Source: Pratylenchus scribneri (taxonomy: Eukaryota; Nematoda; Chromadorea; Rhabditida; Pratylenchidae). From it: a stretch of DNA of 64,000 nt. Location of the stretch: contig JAQSEB010000042.1 of assembly GCA_030063045.1 (NCBI GenBank), forward strand, positions 1,860,001 to 1,924,000, in the 5' to 3' direction. Positions 28,401 through 40,478 of this stretch are shown in pieces. Position 1 is the stretch's first letter; each line of letters starts with the position of its first letter. Both the position numbers and the translations under genes were made by a program. Below the pieces are notes generated by a model. It worked only from the letters and a program-made list of their open reading frames with translations. It searched no databases and was not told where the DNA came from.

Positions 28401-30524
28401 CTCAATGTGGCCGCTTGCAAATCTTTTCGTCTCTTTTTTCGTACACTTTTATTCGCACTTCGATCATTTGCCAGCCGTTCGGCGGCTGCCACAATTCTCC
28501 GATTCAATTCAATTTCTACTTCCAATTGGCCAATTTCATCGCCCTAAATATAATTTTTGTTCAATCAATTTATATTTTTTATTCCCACTTCATTTTCTCT
28601 TTGTTGAATTAATTCTTGCGGGAATTTGAATGCCGTCCCAATTCTGGTTCGCACATGCGGTTCCGGTTCACCGGGCAAAAGTGTTTTATAAACTTCTTCG
28701 GGCATTTGGCCAGTTAATTCCTTCACAAAAATAATATTCAAATATTATTCCAATTAATTCCCAATTAACCCCTTCGGCAATGCACAATTTTTTCAATTCT
28801 TCAATTCTTTGGACCAATTCCTCCTCCAATTGTTCTCTTTTATCCAAAAGCATTCGGCACAATTCCTTTGATTTTTCTATTTTTTCTTCCTCTTTTTCTT
28901 CTTCGGTAGATGATTTTACTGAAAGAATTTGATGCGGTAAATTAAATTCATTGTATAAATTTTGAATGAAAATTGGGGCAAATGGGTGAATGGAGATTAA
29001 AATTAGGGCTGCCATAATACCGGGGAAACCCGGCATTTCCCGGGTTTTTGATGTCCCGGCCGGGGTTTTGCCGGGGTTTTGAAAGTGCCGGGTTTTTTGC
29101 CGGGTTTTTCATATTTTGCCGGGTTTTGCCATGTTTTTAAATTTTTAGCTAAATTTTTCGCTGCGCGGCCATTTTTGGGTCTAATTTTTCGCTGCGCGGC
29201 CATTTTTGGGTCTAATTTTTCGCTGCGCGGCCATTTTTGGGTCTAATTTTTCGCTGCGCGGCCATTTTTGGGTCTAATTTTTCGCTGCGCGGCCATCTTT
29301 GGGTCTAATTTTTCGCTGCGCGGCCATTTTTGGGTCTAATTTTTCGCTGCGCGGCCATCTTTGGGTCTAATTTTTCGCTGCGCGGCCATCTTTGGGTCTA
29401 ATTTTTCGCTGCGCGGCCATTTTTGGGTCTAATTTTTCGCTGCGCGGCCATTTTTGGGTCTAATTTTTCGCTGCGCGGCCATTTTTGGGTCTAATTTTTC
29501 GCTGCGCGGCCATTTTTGGGTCTAATTTTTCGCTGCGCGGCCATCTTTGGGTCTAATTTTTCGCTGCGCGGCCATTTTTGGGTCTAATTTTTCGCTGCGC
29601 GGCCATCTTTGGGTCTAATTTTTCGCTGCGCGGCCATTTTTGGGTCTAATTTTTCGCTGCGCGGCCATTTTTGGGTCTAATTTTTCGCTGCGCGGCCATC
29701 TTTGGGTCTAATTTTTCGCTGCGCGGCCATTTTTGGGTCTAATTTTTCGTTGCGCGGCCATCTTTGGGTCTAATTTTTCGCTGCGCGGCCATTTTTGGGT
29801 CTAATTTTTCGCTGCGCGGCCATTTTTGGGTCTAATTTTTCGCTGCGCGGCCATTTTTAGCTAATTTTTCTTCCAATCAGGGCCCATTTTTAGCTATTTT
29901 TTCTCCCTATCAGGGCTTTTTTAGCTACTTTTTCTACCTATCAGGGCCATTTTTAGCTAATTTTTTTCCTTCCTTCGCGGCTTTTTCTGGCTAAACTTTT
30001 TGACGGCAGACCGATTTTTAAAGCTTATGATATCTTTATTTCATAACGCACATGCTCAAAAAGTCAATTAAAAATATAAATCTGAAGTAGAAAATTTTTA
30101 CAAGCTTTTACTAAATTGCATTTTAACACGTTTTAAAAGATGCCGGGTTTTTACCGGGGTTTTGAAAATTTTTGCCGGAGTTTTGCCGGGTTTTTAGACC
30201 CGAATGCCGGGGTTTTGACTTTTGGAGATGGCACCCCTGATTAAAATGGATGATAAAAATTGGAAGATTTGGAATAAATGAGGAAAATATGTAAATTTAA
30301 ATTAATTTATTTCCATTTTTGTATTTTCCCTCACCAGCAGAAATATTGGCCACATTGGAAGATGACAAATTTTTGGCCAAAATGAATGAATGGCTATTCT
30401 CATCGGTGGCATCATTTTCGTGCCTTTCCATTTTCTCATCAATTTTATTTTCTTGAATAATTTTATTGGAATGTTTGAGGGAAATTGAGGCCGGCGAACG
30501 GTCGGCGACACGGGCGGCCGGCAT
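25476..30524 (-). CDS. CUPID-domain protein (FRMD4/INAVA/CCDC120-like), no FERM domain
   Basis: Starts at ATG 30524 (MPAARVADRSPAS). The second to fourth exons (about 28918-28376) encode a CUPID (cytohesin ubiquitin protein-inducing) domain: ELCRMLLDKREQLEEELVQR, IEELKKLCIAEGELTGQMP, LLPGEPEPHVRTRIGTAF and then LEVEIELNRRIVAAAERLAN with KSVRKKRRKDLQAATLRL. In vertebrates this domain binds cytohesins (ARF GEFs) at cell junctions. The rest is a long Ser/Thr-rich tail (SSSKPDVSSLADGTKS; SISSAADSASNGSDGG; RRPTPPRQRRSASRDHF; PIYYNGLLVDNQSL) ending SSTSTMV with a class I PDZ-ligand pattern. It has no FERM domain, so it resembles INAVA or CCDC120 more than FRMD4. About ten exons follow the domain. 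One intron (25922-25972) has a GC donor. Introns 1 and 4 carry hAT-type MITEs. Confidence 0.82.
27465..27605 (+). mobile_element. R1 element, left half (copy D), split
   Basis: Matches the left half of copy B: GCCAATAATGC, TTTCTTATTTATCC, TACCCACAATT, CACCCTATCAATCAAATATT, then diverges just before the hAT MITE at 27639. The right half is at 28258-28385 in the same orientation, suggesting one R1 copy later separated by insertions. Confidence 0.6.
27639..28066. mobile_element. hAT-type MITE with internal ~41-bp minisatellite
   Basis: A 428-bp element bounded by 14-bp perfect inverted repeats (CAGTGTTGTCCAAA at the left; its complement at the right) and a near-perfect 8-bp target duplication (ACCTTGAG at 27631-27638; ACCTTGGG at 28067-28074). 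TIR start CAG and 8-bp duplication are typical of hAT elements. The interior is nearly all a degenerate tandem repeat of GACGAGACGAATGACGAGG plus a GGTAAAAAAGGCCAA-type spacer. No transposase. Sits in an intron of the CUPID-domain gene. Confidence 0.8.
28258..28385 (+). mobile_element. R1 element, right half (copy F), split
   Basis: Matches the G/C-richer right module of R1 (AGGCCTAGCTGCCAAGGCCC; ATTTTAGCCCTATTTTAGGA). It lies about 190 bp beyond the hAT MITE and in the same orientation as copy D. Confidence 0.6.
29004..30239. mobile_element. hAT-type MITE, 1.24 kb, with internal 31-bp minisatellite
   Basis: Ends are 12-bp inverted repeats with two mismatches (TAGGGCTGCCAT at 29004; ATGGCACCCCTG ending 30239), a standard hAT terminus. 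An exact 8-bp target duplication ATTAAAAT flanks it at 28996-29003 and 30240-30247. Both subterminal regions are packed with CCGGGTTTTT and CCGGGGTTTTG motifs, possible transposase-binding repeats. The middle is a long 31-bp tandem array. No transposase frame, so non-autonomous. It occupies most of intron 1 of the CUPID-domain gene. Confidence 0.85.
29135..29860. repeat. 31-bp tandem array (about 23 units) inside the hAT MITE
   Basis: Highly uniform unit containing TAATTTTTCGCTGCGCGG and CCATTTTTGGGTC. Two variants, ATTTTT and ATCTTT before GGG, alternate irregularly, which suggests homogenisation by unequal exchange. Each unit contains the self-complementary core GCGCGGCC-type GC block in otherwise AT-rich DNA. 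Confidence 0.9.
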
Positions 30525-30942
30525 TCAAAAAATGGGTGGCAAAAATGTGGAGGCCAATTTTAATAAATTTATAATATTTGGATGAGCTTAATATATTAAA
30601 ATGTAAAATTATTATTTTTATAAAATTGAGGCTTGGATGACTCCAAAATAAATTTCAATTTTCGGTCGATGAATGGGAATGTGAGGAATGCGCATCCATA
30701 AAATTTTCCCATTAATATTATTAGGCAATAATAAATAAAATATTCACAAATTCGCGCATACATTCCCCCTATTCCCCTTTGTTGATCGTTGGAGTGGAAA
30801 ATTTAGCAGCAAAATTGGTTTTGGTTTGGAGCAAAACAAAAATGGAATGAAAAAGGGAATTACGGAGGATTCTTGGCAATGATTCAAATTCAATATTGCA
30901 ATATTTGGGGCTAATTATGGGATGTTTGTTTTTTCCGAGATT

Positions 30943-31460
30943 TGTATTTCATTCCGGAAAGAATTAATTTGCACTTTTTTTTTGTGTTTCATTCCGGAAA
31001 GAATTAATTTGCACTTTTTTTTTGTGTTTCATTCCGGAAAGAATTAATTTGCACTTTTTTTGTGTTTCATTCCGGAAAGAATTAATTTGCACTTTTTTTG
31101 TGTTTCATTCCGGAAATAATAAATTTGCACTTTTTATTTGTGTTTCATTCCGGAAATAATAAATTTGCACTTTTTATTTGTGTTTCATTCCGGAAATAGA
31201 ATTAATTTGCACTTTTTTGTGTTTCATTCCGGAATGAATTAATTTGCACTTTTTTTTGTGTTTCATTCCGGAATGAATTAATTTGCACTTTTTTTGTGTT
31301 TCATTCCGGAAAGAATTAATTTGCACTTTTTTGTGTTTCATTCCGGAAAGAATTAATTTGCACTTTTTTTTGTGTTTCATTCCTGAAAGAATTAATTTTC
31401 ACTTTTTTTTTGTGTTTCATTCCGGAAAGAATTAATTTGCACTTTTTCCGGAAAAATTTG
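30943..31460. repeat. 40-bp satellite, locus 1 (about 13 units)
   Basis: Unit reads GTGTTTCATTCCGGAAAGAA then TTAATTTGCACTTTTTTTT. It contains the 8-bp palindromes TTCCGGAA and AATTAATT. Length varies by the T run. It lies upstream of the CUPID-domain gene. The same unit, inverted, forms the array at 52019-52735. Confidence 0.92.
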
Positions 31461-34400
31461 TGTTTCATCCAGTTAGACTTGTATTTTGGAAAAATATAAA
31501 AAATTGTGATGGGGAACTTTTTTGCCCTTTTATGGATGTTGGATTGGGTCGAAATCTTTTCATCTATTTTCCTCGGGCAAATGTAAGAAAGAAAGAATTG
31601 TTGGGAAACCGGATGGATTTGCTGGGATTTATTTTAGCACTGCTAAACCCACAAAATCCTCGTTGTTCACATTTTGGACTAAGGAAGGATGACCAAAAAA
31701 GGTAAAAGAATTCAGCAAATTTAATTGGATTATTTCAACAAGTGAGCAAAAATGCAGAAAATTATCCCTAAAAAGAAATGTCTTATAAATCTAATTGGCA
31801 CAAAATTATTACAAAATGAAGTGAATACTTATAAATGAATTTGGCAAATTCAACAGTGCGCAAATCTTCCATTTTTGCTGCCACATGATTTTTTCGGCAT
31901 TTTTTTATAAAAAGGTGTCAATTTTTTGTCAAAAGAACAGTTTAGAAAAAGGTCGATAAAAAGGCCGAAAATGTAAAAAAAGAATTGATGATGGACGGAA
32001 AAGGCAAAGGACAAAGAATGGAATATTCGGCGGGGAAATTACATTTTTTGATAAAAAAATGGGAAGAAAAAGATTTAGTAGATTTCATTGGAGTTGGAGA
32101 GGAGGAGATGACGTGCAATTTTGCCCATTGAATAGTTTTTCAAGGGTAAAAACATGGAAAATGGACATTCAATGCCTTAAAATTTGGATAAGATGAAGAA
32201 TTTGGGGAAAAGGGGGAATTCTTGAGATTTAAAGGGAGCATTTTACCGACGGGAAGTATATCGCGTCAGCGGTAAAAAAGCGCAAATAAAAGGGCAAAAA
32301 AGGTGCTTAGGGGGTCATCACAAAAGATGAGAAAAAAGGGGAAGGAAATGAGTAAAAAGAGGGGAAATTGTGCTTTTCACGGAGGACAAAGTGGCCACTT
32401 TTTTTCATATTTGAATAAGGCTATGTATTTTATATGCGCGAATAGACAAGATGAATTAGAGTAGTGAGAAGGATATTTTGTTTGTTATGAATTTCCGGTT
32501 AAATTCATTCATTCAGGCCTTATACACCCAACAAAAACATTCTTCAAAAATCCATAAATTATTCCTCAGCATTGATTATTGGTCTGGAACATTTTGACAT
32601 AGGGAATTACAAAATTAGCCCCAATTTTGGCCGTTTAAAATGTGAAAATTGAGTCACGCGAATTTTTGGTTATATTTTGGAATTGTCCGATTTGAAAATG
32701 AATCATCGAGAAATGAAGGATAGTTTTGAGGAAAGGGGGAATGAAATGCGGATTACAAAATGGGAAGAAATTGAAGGTGAAAAAATGATTAAAAAATAAG
32801 AAATAGAATGACAACCAAAAATTGGCTTCCAAGGGAACGGAGGAATTGGCCATAAAAATGAATGATTCAAGGGAAAATGAATGGATTGGCCAATGAATGG
32901 GAATTAGAAGGGGGTGTGTGAATTTGAATGGGGATATGAATATTGAATTAAAATGGAATGGGCATTTATTCAAAATAAACTAAATGGAATTAATCTGGGA
33001 ACGTCAAAAAATGAATAAATTAAAGGGAAATATTCCGATTAATGCCGTTTAATATTTACACAGGTGAATGGGGAATATTTGGGGGAAATATTAGTTTGGA
33101 TTGGATTGAATGAGGATTATGGCCATTCATCAAAATTGGCCAATTCAAATATATTTGGGTGGGCTAAATAAATGTAATTTAATATATTTAAAAATATTCA
33201 CAGATCATAATTTTTGCAAAGAATTGAATTCCATGGAATAATTAATGGGGGAGGGAGGAATTCCTCCAAATTCAAATCCTTTTGCGCACCCAACCATTGG
33301 AATTAATCCCCAAAGGGCCACCGACAATCACAAAAGGGTGGGGGATGGGATTATTTGGTGGATTTGCGTTCAAAAATGTGAAGGAGGGAATGAATGAATG
33401 AATGTGAACATATGTTCCCGAAATCCAATTGGAATTGGGTTGACCTTTTCTTGCGGAAATTGGGCGGCCAATTGAGCAGAAATTGGTTGTTGACCAAAGG
33501 GAAAATAACATCAAGGACCAAATCATTGATGGGAAAATAGCATCAAGGAATGGACCACCAAATCATTTTGATGGGAAAATATTTAAATTGGAATATATTT
33601 ATTTGATTATTTAATAGTTAATTTTAAAATAGAATGATTTAAATTTCCTATGAATTCCCGTTTCTTCGTAAAATTTTGTTCTATTTTTAGGCGCGAAGAA
33701 TATTCTTAAAAATGTGTTTGGATGCGATAAAATTTCCGGAGAATGTTTATGCAAAAAAAGGACAAATTTGGATGGGCCAAAATGGGAAAAGGATGGGAAG
33801 AAATGGATGGACGAAAATAGAAAAAATTTAGAGGAACAACATTTTTTACAAGGAAGAAAGAATCAATGCAATTTGGCCAAAAATGTTTGAAAATGAAACA
33901 TTGATTTGGGAATATGGCGAAAACATTATCCGCACTAAAAATTGAATTGTAAAGGTAGTGGTGGACTGTGGAAAACAAATTAAAACATTAAGCGGCTTAA
34001 ACGGAGGAATTTGGCTGTTGAGCATTGGCTTAAAGTTTCATAGTATTTTGATAAACATCTTTCTGTAGAGAAACAATTAGAATGATTAATTTAAAAATAA
34101 AAGGCCAGAATGTTATGGCCATAAAAGGAAAACTGCGAGATTTTGACCATTTTTGTTCTTTGGTCATAAAAATTTGACAATTTCTTTCAAATCTACTAAT
34201 TTTTCTCTAATCAGTTGATAAGAAATAATTTTAAAATTAAATATTTAATTGAAAATCTAAGCCAAAAGTGGAATATATAAGGGAGAGGTATTGGCTTCGA
34301 CCTGTGACCGATATGAAATAATGGCCTATTCCACTGCTAACCCATCTCAACAAAATTCATCCATTTATATATTCCACATCCACCGTTTTATTTTGGTTTA

Positions 34401-37400
34401 GTTTAGGTGGGAAGGAGGCAAATGAGGGGTGGATTGAAGGTCATCTTCGCCACCTCCAAAAAGCACTTAGCATTTGGCGCATTTAGCCAAATGGATGATG
34501 AGATGGTGGCTGGTTGGTGGTTGCAGATTGAAGGCAAGGAATCAGGGGGAAATGCTGGGTTGTTGCTAATGTTGAACAAATTTACATTAGTAAAGGTGAA
34601 AATGTATGGAATGGGAGGGAAAGAACATAAATTAAACCAAACCAAATCCAATCTAATAAGGCAAAAGAGATTATTTTGGGAGGTGAGGGAATTAATGCTC
34701 ATTTTCTAATTCATTTTTGAAGAGAATAAATGCGTCCCAAATTTCAATTTTTTGAATTCAAAAAGGCCCATTCAAGGTCAGCCCATCCATCCATCTCCCG
34801 CCGGGGTTTTTCTCCCTCCCTTTCTCGGATGCTCAAAAAGCTGCGCGCGCGAAAATGGGTGAATCCATCAAAATGTCAAAAATGTCCCATTTTGGCCTAT
34901 TTTTCCCAATTTTTCGTACTAAACGGGAAAATAGTTTTGGTGTCTTTTTTGAGAAAAGCGCGTCTTTTTTTTCAAAAAAACAAAAGCGACAAATGGAAAC
35001 CAAGGGAAATGGATTTCGGGGAGGGGGATCATTGGCCTTGATGATGTTGGTGATGGGGGATTTGTTGAGTGTTTTGTCTCGGCTTTTGAACAAAAAGAAT
35101 GAATGAATGAATGGTTAAGTGGAAAAAGGGAATTTGAGGGGATGGAGGAGTCATTGGCCTTGATTTTAGTTACTCATTTGAGGGGATTTGACCATTCTAA
35201 TTTGGTCCATTTTTGGCTTAAAAATTGGATATTCTCCACAAAAAATGATATTGCCATAAAGGATGGGTCAAATTATGGCATCGATGGAGGAAATGCCAAC
35301 TTTTTTTGGCCTTTGAACATCCGTCCATTTTACCTTTTCTATTGTTTGCCCATCAAATATCTTCGCCCTTCCTCACTTTGCCCTTTGTTCTCCATTTGGA
35401 CTTTGTCGGGGATTGCGCATTTGAAAAGTTGAAACATTATTCTTCCCTTTTCCTTTTCTCGAGCCAAATTTTGGCCCATCCATTTGGCCACAATTTCCCT
35501 TTTTGCCATTCAACCCTTTTGACCGCCTTTTATAGGATGGAACATATTCCCCCCTTTTGCTATGCAAATAAATGGAAGGGACAAAAGGAAATATTTGATG
35601 GGATCAGAGAATAAATAAAATATTATTTTCAAAATTGCATTCATTTTGGTTTGGTTCATTTATTTGCAATGGAATTTGTATTTTTGGATCGCGTGCCATC
35701 ATTTTATTTCATTTCTTGCCAATTTTTTGAATATTCCACTGCCCAAAAATTCCATTTTTATTAATAAAAGAGGACAATTGAATAAAAGTAAGGAAAAGTA
35801 TAAAGGCCAATAAAAAATGAAGAAAAAAGCCGCCAAAAGACAATAAAAAATAGAAAAGAATTGGAATGGGCATTTTGGCAATTTTGAGAGGGGAAATATT
35901 TTGGGATAGAATGCGCAATCAAAAAGGAGGAATAAAGGAAGGAGGGAGGATGCCATTTTGACGGTCCCCCACAAATGTTGTCCATCCTTTATTCTTTTCG
36001 GGCAATAAATTTTGGCAGCCGGCCTTCGCCCCCAAAAGCCCGACCCCAATTTCGCATTTATGAAGGCCATGCACCGCCGCCCATTCTACGGGGACTGGAA
36101 TTGTTTTGGTGGGTGGATTGGATGATTGAAGGGGATATTGGGGATGGAATGGGATATTTTTCATTATGCCATTCTCCTCTCACCGGAAATCATTCCGGAA
36201 ATGTTGCCGCCCAACAATCTACCGGCCAATTTTATTTTTTTCGTTCTTTTGAAGGTCTATGTATGATGCTATAATTTTCATATTTCCAATGGTTTATTTT
36301 GTGCTTATTTTTAATATTCTTTGCAAATTAATTTTGAATTAAAATATTGTCAAAAATGGAGGAAATATTGTCCCTAGGAACTGTTTGGATGGAAAGGTAG
36401 AAATGTTTTTGTGGGCGCAACTTTGGAATGAATGAATGGATTGTTGCTGAGAATGAATGAGCGGTGGGCGGATTATTCACCCCAAATTCCCATTGCCATT
36501 TGCCTTTGCCCCCATTCCAATTCATTCATTCAAAAAAGCTCAAGAGCAAGCAAACACCCCTTCCACCCCATTACAAATATATTCCACCTTCTCGCCGTTC
36601 CCCTTTGAGAGGAGGAATTGAGGCCTTACAATTGCAATTGTGCAGTCAAAATAAATTGTTGTTAAAGCCAAAATACAAAATAGGAAAACATTTTAGAAGG
36701 AGTCCATTTTTTAGGGTCAACAATGAACTTTTTTTTATTTGTCAACAAAAATTCCTTCAAAAAAACCCGAATTGTGGAATTTTCGGACATAACGGAATTT
36801 GTGACAAATGAAGAGAATATTTGATTTTATGATGGGAATGGAATTTGGGGCGAATATGAATAATGATTTGGATGGAATTATAGGGGAATTTATTGTTGTA
36901 TTTTATCAGTGTTGAAGAAAAAGCAACAATTTTTGGATTATTTTATCGAACGAAAAAGGTAATGATGAATGATTTTCTGGATGGAAAAAACGATGATGAC
37001 TAATTGAAGTGGTGGAATAATGAAAATGATTAAATGGCGAGAAAATATAGTGGGGTGAATGAATTTATTTGGAGAGGATTTGGGGATGATAAAGGACCCT
37101 TCAAATGGAGATCATCTTATAAGGCCGGGGGACTGGATCATTTGAATGAATTGGGCAACAATTGAAGGAGGGAAATTGGTCGGGAATGGATTAATAATGA
37201 ATGGAGGAATGGAAATTATGCAAGCAAAATTGGACCAAAATGAAGGAATTTTGACCATTTTGATGACAGTAAAAATGATAATAAGGCCATGAATATTTAT
37301 ATTTTATTGACATTGAATAAATCCGAAAAATTTGTGTGGTCCAAAATCTCAGAGGTGGAAAATTTTGCATAAATGGAATATAAAAGTAGGTGTGGAAAGG

Positions 37401-40400
37401 AATAAAAATGGGATGGAAAAAATCGTAAAAAAGTTTAGGCCACTTTTGCTACCTTTGCATTACATTCAAAGTCGGCGAATAATAAATGGACTTTCTGGAT
37501 GGATTTAAAAAAAACAAATGTTTTTGCTTCTTCCCTATATTTAGGGCCAGACGGCCGTCCATCGAAGAATGTTAATCGACTGGAATTGGAATTGAAAAGG
37601 AAAGTGAATTAATGTGGAAATGAAAGGGGAGAATATAAATGGATGGACACATTGGAGATTGGACACTCACTCAGAATGGAAAGCAAAGAAGATTTATTTC
37701 CTTTTATCCTTTATTGCTTCAATTTCCTTCGGATATGGCCAAAAGTTATTCTAATTTTAATACAAAATTTCTAAATGTTAATAAACATTGAATTTAAGGT
37801 TTTTTTTTTCTATTTAAAATGAAATCCAATTTTCTCAAAAATGGCATAAATTTTGAGAAAACAAAGTGCTAAAATTATTTCATTTTTGGGTCAACGGAGA
37901 ATTGGAAGGAAAGAAAGGAGAGTGGAAGAGAATTAATTAGTGAAGCCAAAGTCCACCTATTTTTAATTTATATTTGAGAGTGGCCGATTGGCAGAATGCC
38001 CGGGGACCGTTTGAAGGCCATTTCCCCTTCGATTTTTCCAACTTTTTGCTCATTGTCAGTCGGACTTTGTCTTGACAAATTACTCCAAAATGGATGAAAA
38101 AATAGGAAAAAAGGTGAGATTTTATTGGAAATTTTTAAAATAGAAATTCAATTAAAAATTGAACATTTTTTTTGCTAGGATGAATGAATGAATTGAATAT
38201 GCACAGTTAATTATTGTTATTTTTGTATTGAAAATGAAGAATAATTTTGAATGCGCAACAAAATGGAAGGATGGATGAATGCCTTCAACAAAAAAAAACT
38301 TGTTAAAAATAATTGCACAGAGTGGATTTTGATATTATTTAGGAATAAATTAATTTTATTATTAATTTTTGATGATCAACTAAATGAGAAGAAGGCAATT
38401 AAAGTGAAGAATGAATAAATGAATGAATGTGCCCGGCGGCGGATTGTGCCCATTTCTGATTTATTATTTTAGCAAAAACCAATTCAATTCAATTCAATTC
38501 CAGATTCCACTTTAAAACCAATCAACGTAAAATGCATTGAACAGGATGGAATAAAGTAGAATTGGGGAGGAAATGTTGAAACTTTGAAGAACATTTTGAG
38601 AAGGGGAATTGTAAAAGAATGCCCTGAGGGCAAAATGCAGCAAATGCACTTGTGTGTCCATGCATGACCATTTAGAGGATTGGAGAAGGATGATTGGCTA
38701 TGGTGGTAGATTTGGTTTTGGGAAATGTGAATTTAGTGAGGGAATTGTTGTGTTTTATTGTAACAAGGATTATTTTGGTAGATTGATTCCACCAAATTTC
38801 TTCCATTTTACAAGCAATTTCGTCGGGGGCAATTAGAAAATGGAGGAAGTACCAAAATTGGAATTGAAATGAATGCTAAATGTTCTGTTTAAAACAATTC
38901 AAAAAATCATTGGGATTTTTGATCTTTTCATTTCGATTGAAAATATAAAAGGAAAAAATAAGCCATAAATTAAGAATAACGATGAAAAATGGTTGAGGAA
39001 AATAGGAAAGTAGAGGTGGAAAATGGGCAATTGGATGGGCTTGAAGAGCCGGAGAGAGGAACATTGCTGCGCGAGGAAATGGATGAGGATGTGAATGTTT
39101 AGGGATGGATGGAAGGGAATGAGGATGGAATTGTCCAAAAAGTGATGATGTTTTGTTATGTCCCCGTGGGCGATGATGTGTTCTTTTTTCCTTGTTCCGC
39201 TGATGGATTGGCTGAGTTGGCTGGTACGCATCAGCGCAACCCGCCGTTTTCCCCAATTTCCCCATCCAATCGAACAGAGGACCGTTCGCCAATTCACCGT
39301 TGGATTAATCAAAGTAAAATAGAAAAAATTCCCTGGATTTTTTCCCGAAGATTCTGACTTTTATTGACAAAATGGGGCATAAATTTAAATAAAATAACCA
39401 AAAGGGATGTTGGCACTTTCACAAAAATATTACATAATAAATTGTGGCATAAACATATTTACGGCAGTATGGTCATCAATTTTGAATGCCCATCCCATCC
39501 ATTTATTCCCTCAAATTTTCCCAATGGCTATGGCTCTCGATGGACATTAAAAAATTTGCATAATTTGTTCATCAAAAAATGGCACAATATTGAATCGAGG
39601 GAAGAGAATTGAGGATGGCAAGAGAAAATTGATGGGACATATTTGACAAAGAATTGGTGAAAATACATTTTAATTCCTAGTTTATCCATTCACTTATTCA
39701 TTAAAAAGGGAGCATTAATTAAGGTAAATGTCCTTGTGGACGCATTCTAATCATCAAAAAGCACATGAAAATGAGAAAAATGGTAGAATGGACTCTCGAG
39801 CAAAAAAGATGGATGGGAAAATGAAAAAGAAAAAATGGGATGGATGAGAGAGGATTCTTGGGAAAAATGGGTAATGAAGGCCAATTAATGAGAGGGGAAT
39901 AAATACATTTTATAAGGACATTTGTTGGATTGACTCATTTTGAATATTATTAAAATAATTATAAATAATGGAAGTGCAGTTGCGCAACAAATGGATTGTC
40001 ATACAAAAATGATGAAAAGAACCGAGATTGGCATTGTCAGAATTGTTGGAGGATTGAATGAGAAGGGTGAAATAAATTGTGAGTAAAAAATGAAAAAAAA
40101 ACATTTACAATTTTCTTTATTTTTCCACCCCCCTTCCCCCCTTCCTCCAAACCCTCATTGATGATGCCGTTAGGCATTCACAAAGGGGCCACTTCGTTGC
40201 CAGAATCCTCGCAAGATACTGTTTCTTTTCCACTGTTACATTTTTTTGAATATCTTAATCCCACTTTATTCAGCTATTTCCACCCGTTTGTAGGGTTCAT
40301 GTTTTCAGCACACATCATGCTTCATCGTGGTGATATTAATAAACAGATTATTTAAATATTTAATTATTTATTCAATTGATGATTTAATTCATTTACAATT

Positions 40401-40478
40401 TACATGAAAATAAATTATTGGCACTTTATTCTAATTTAATTTTCTGGGAACTCTTTAATTTATTTCACTGGCATTCAT
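31461..40478. other. Nine-kilobase gene-poor region
   Basis: I see no gene model. Many open frames of 60-140 codons occur on both strands (for example near 34400-35600, 35700-36280, 38880-39360) but composition, overlap and absence of splice context argue against them. No tandem arrays and no copy of the R1, R2 or fold-back families was noticed here. Simple repeats such as GAATGAATGAATG (33390-33400, 35097-35110) are present. Confidence 0.45.

Noticed and set aside
31174..31380. Minus frame with repeated KHKKCKLIHSGM units
   Set aside because: Translation of the 40-bp satellite, not a protein gene.
34403..34709. A 100-codon frame open on both strands
   Set aside because: Mutual overlap and no motif on either strand; cannot be supported.
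38876..39312. Two overlapping minus frames of about 138 codons
   Set aside because: Overlap in different frames, no splice context, no recognisable domain; likely chance openness.
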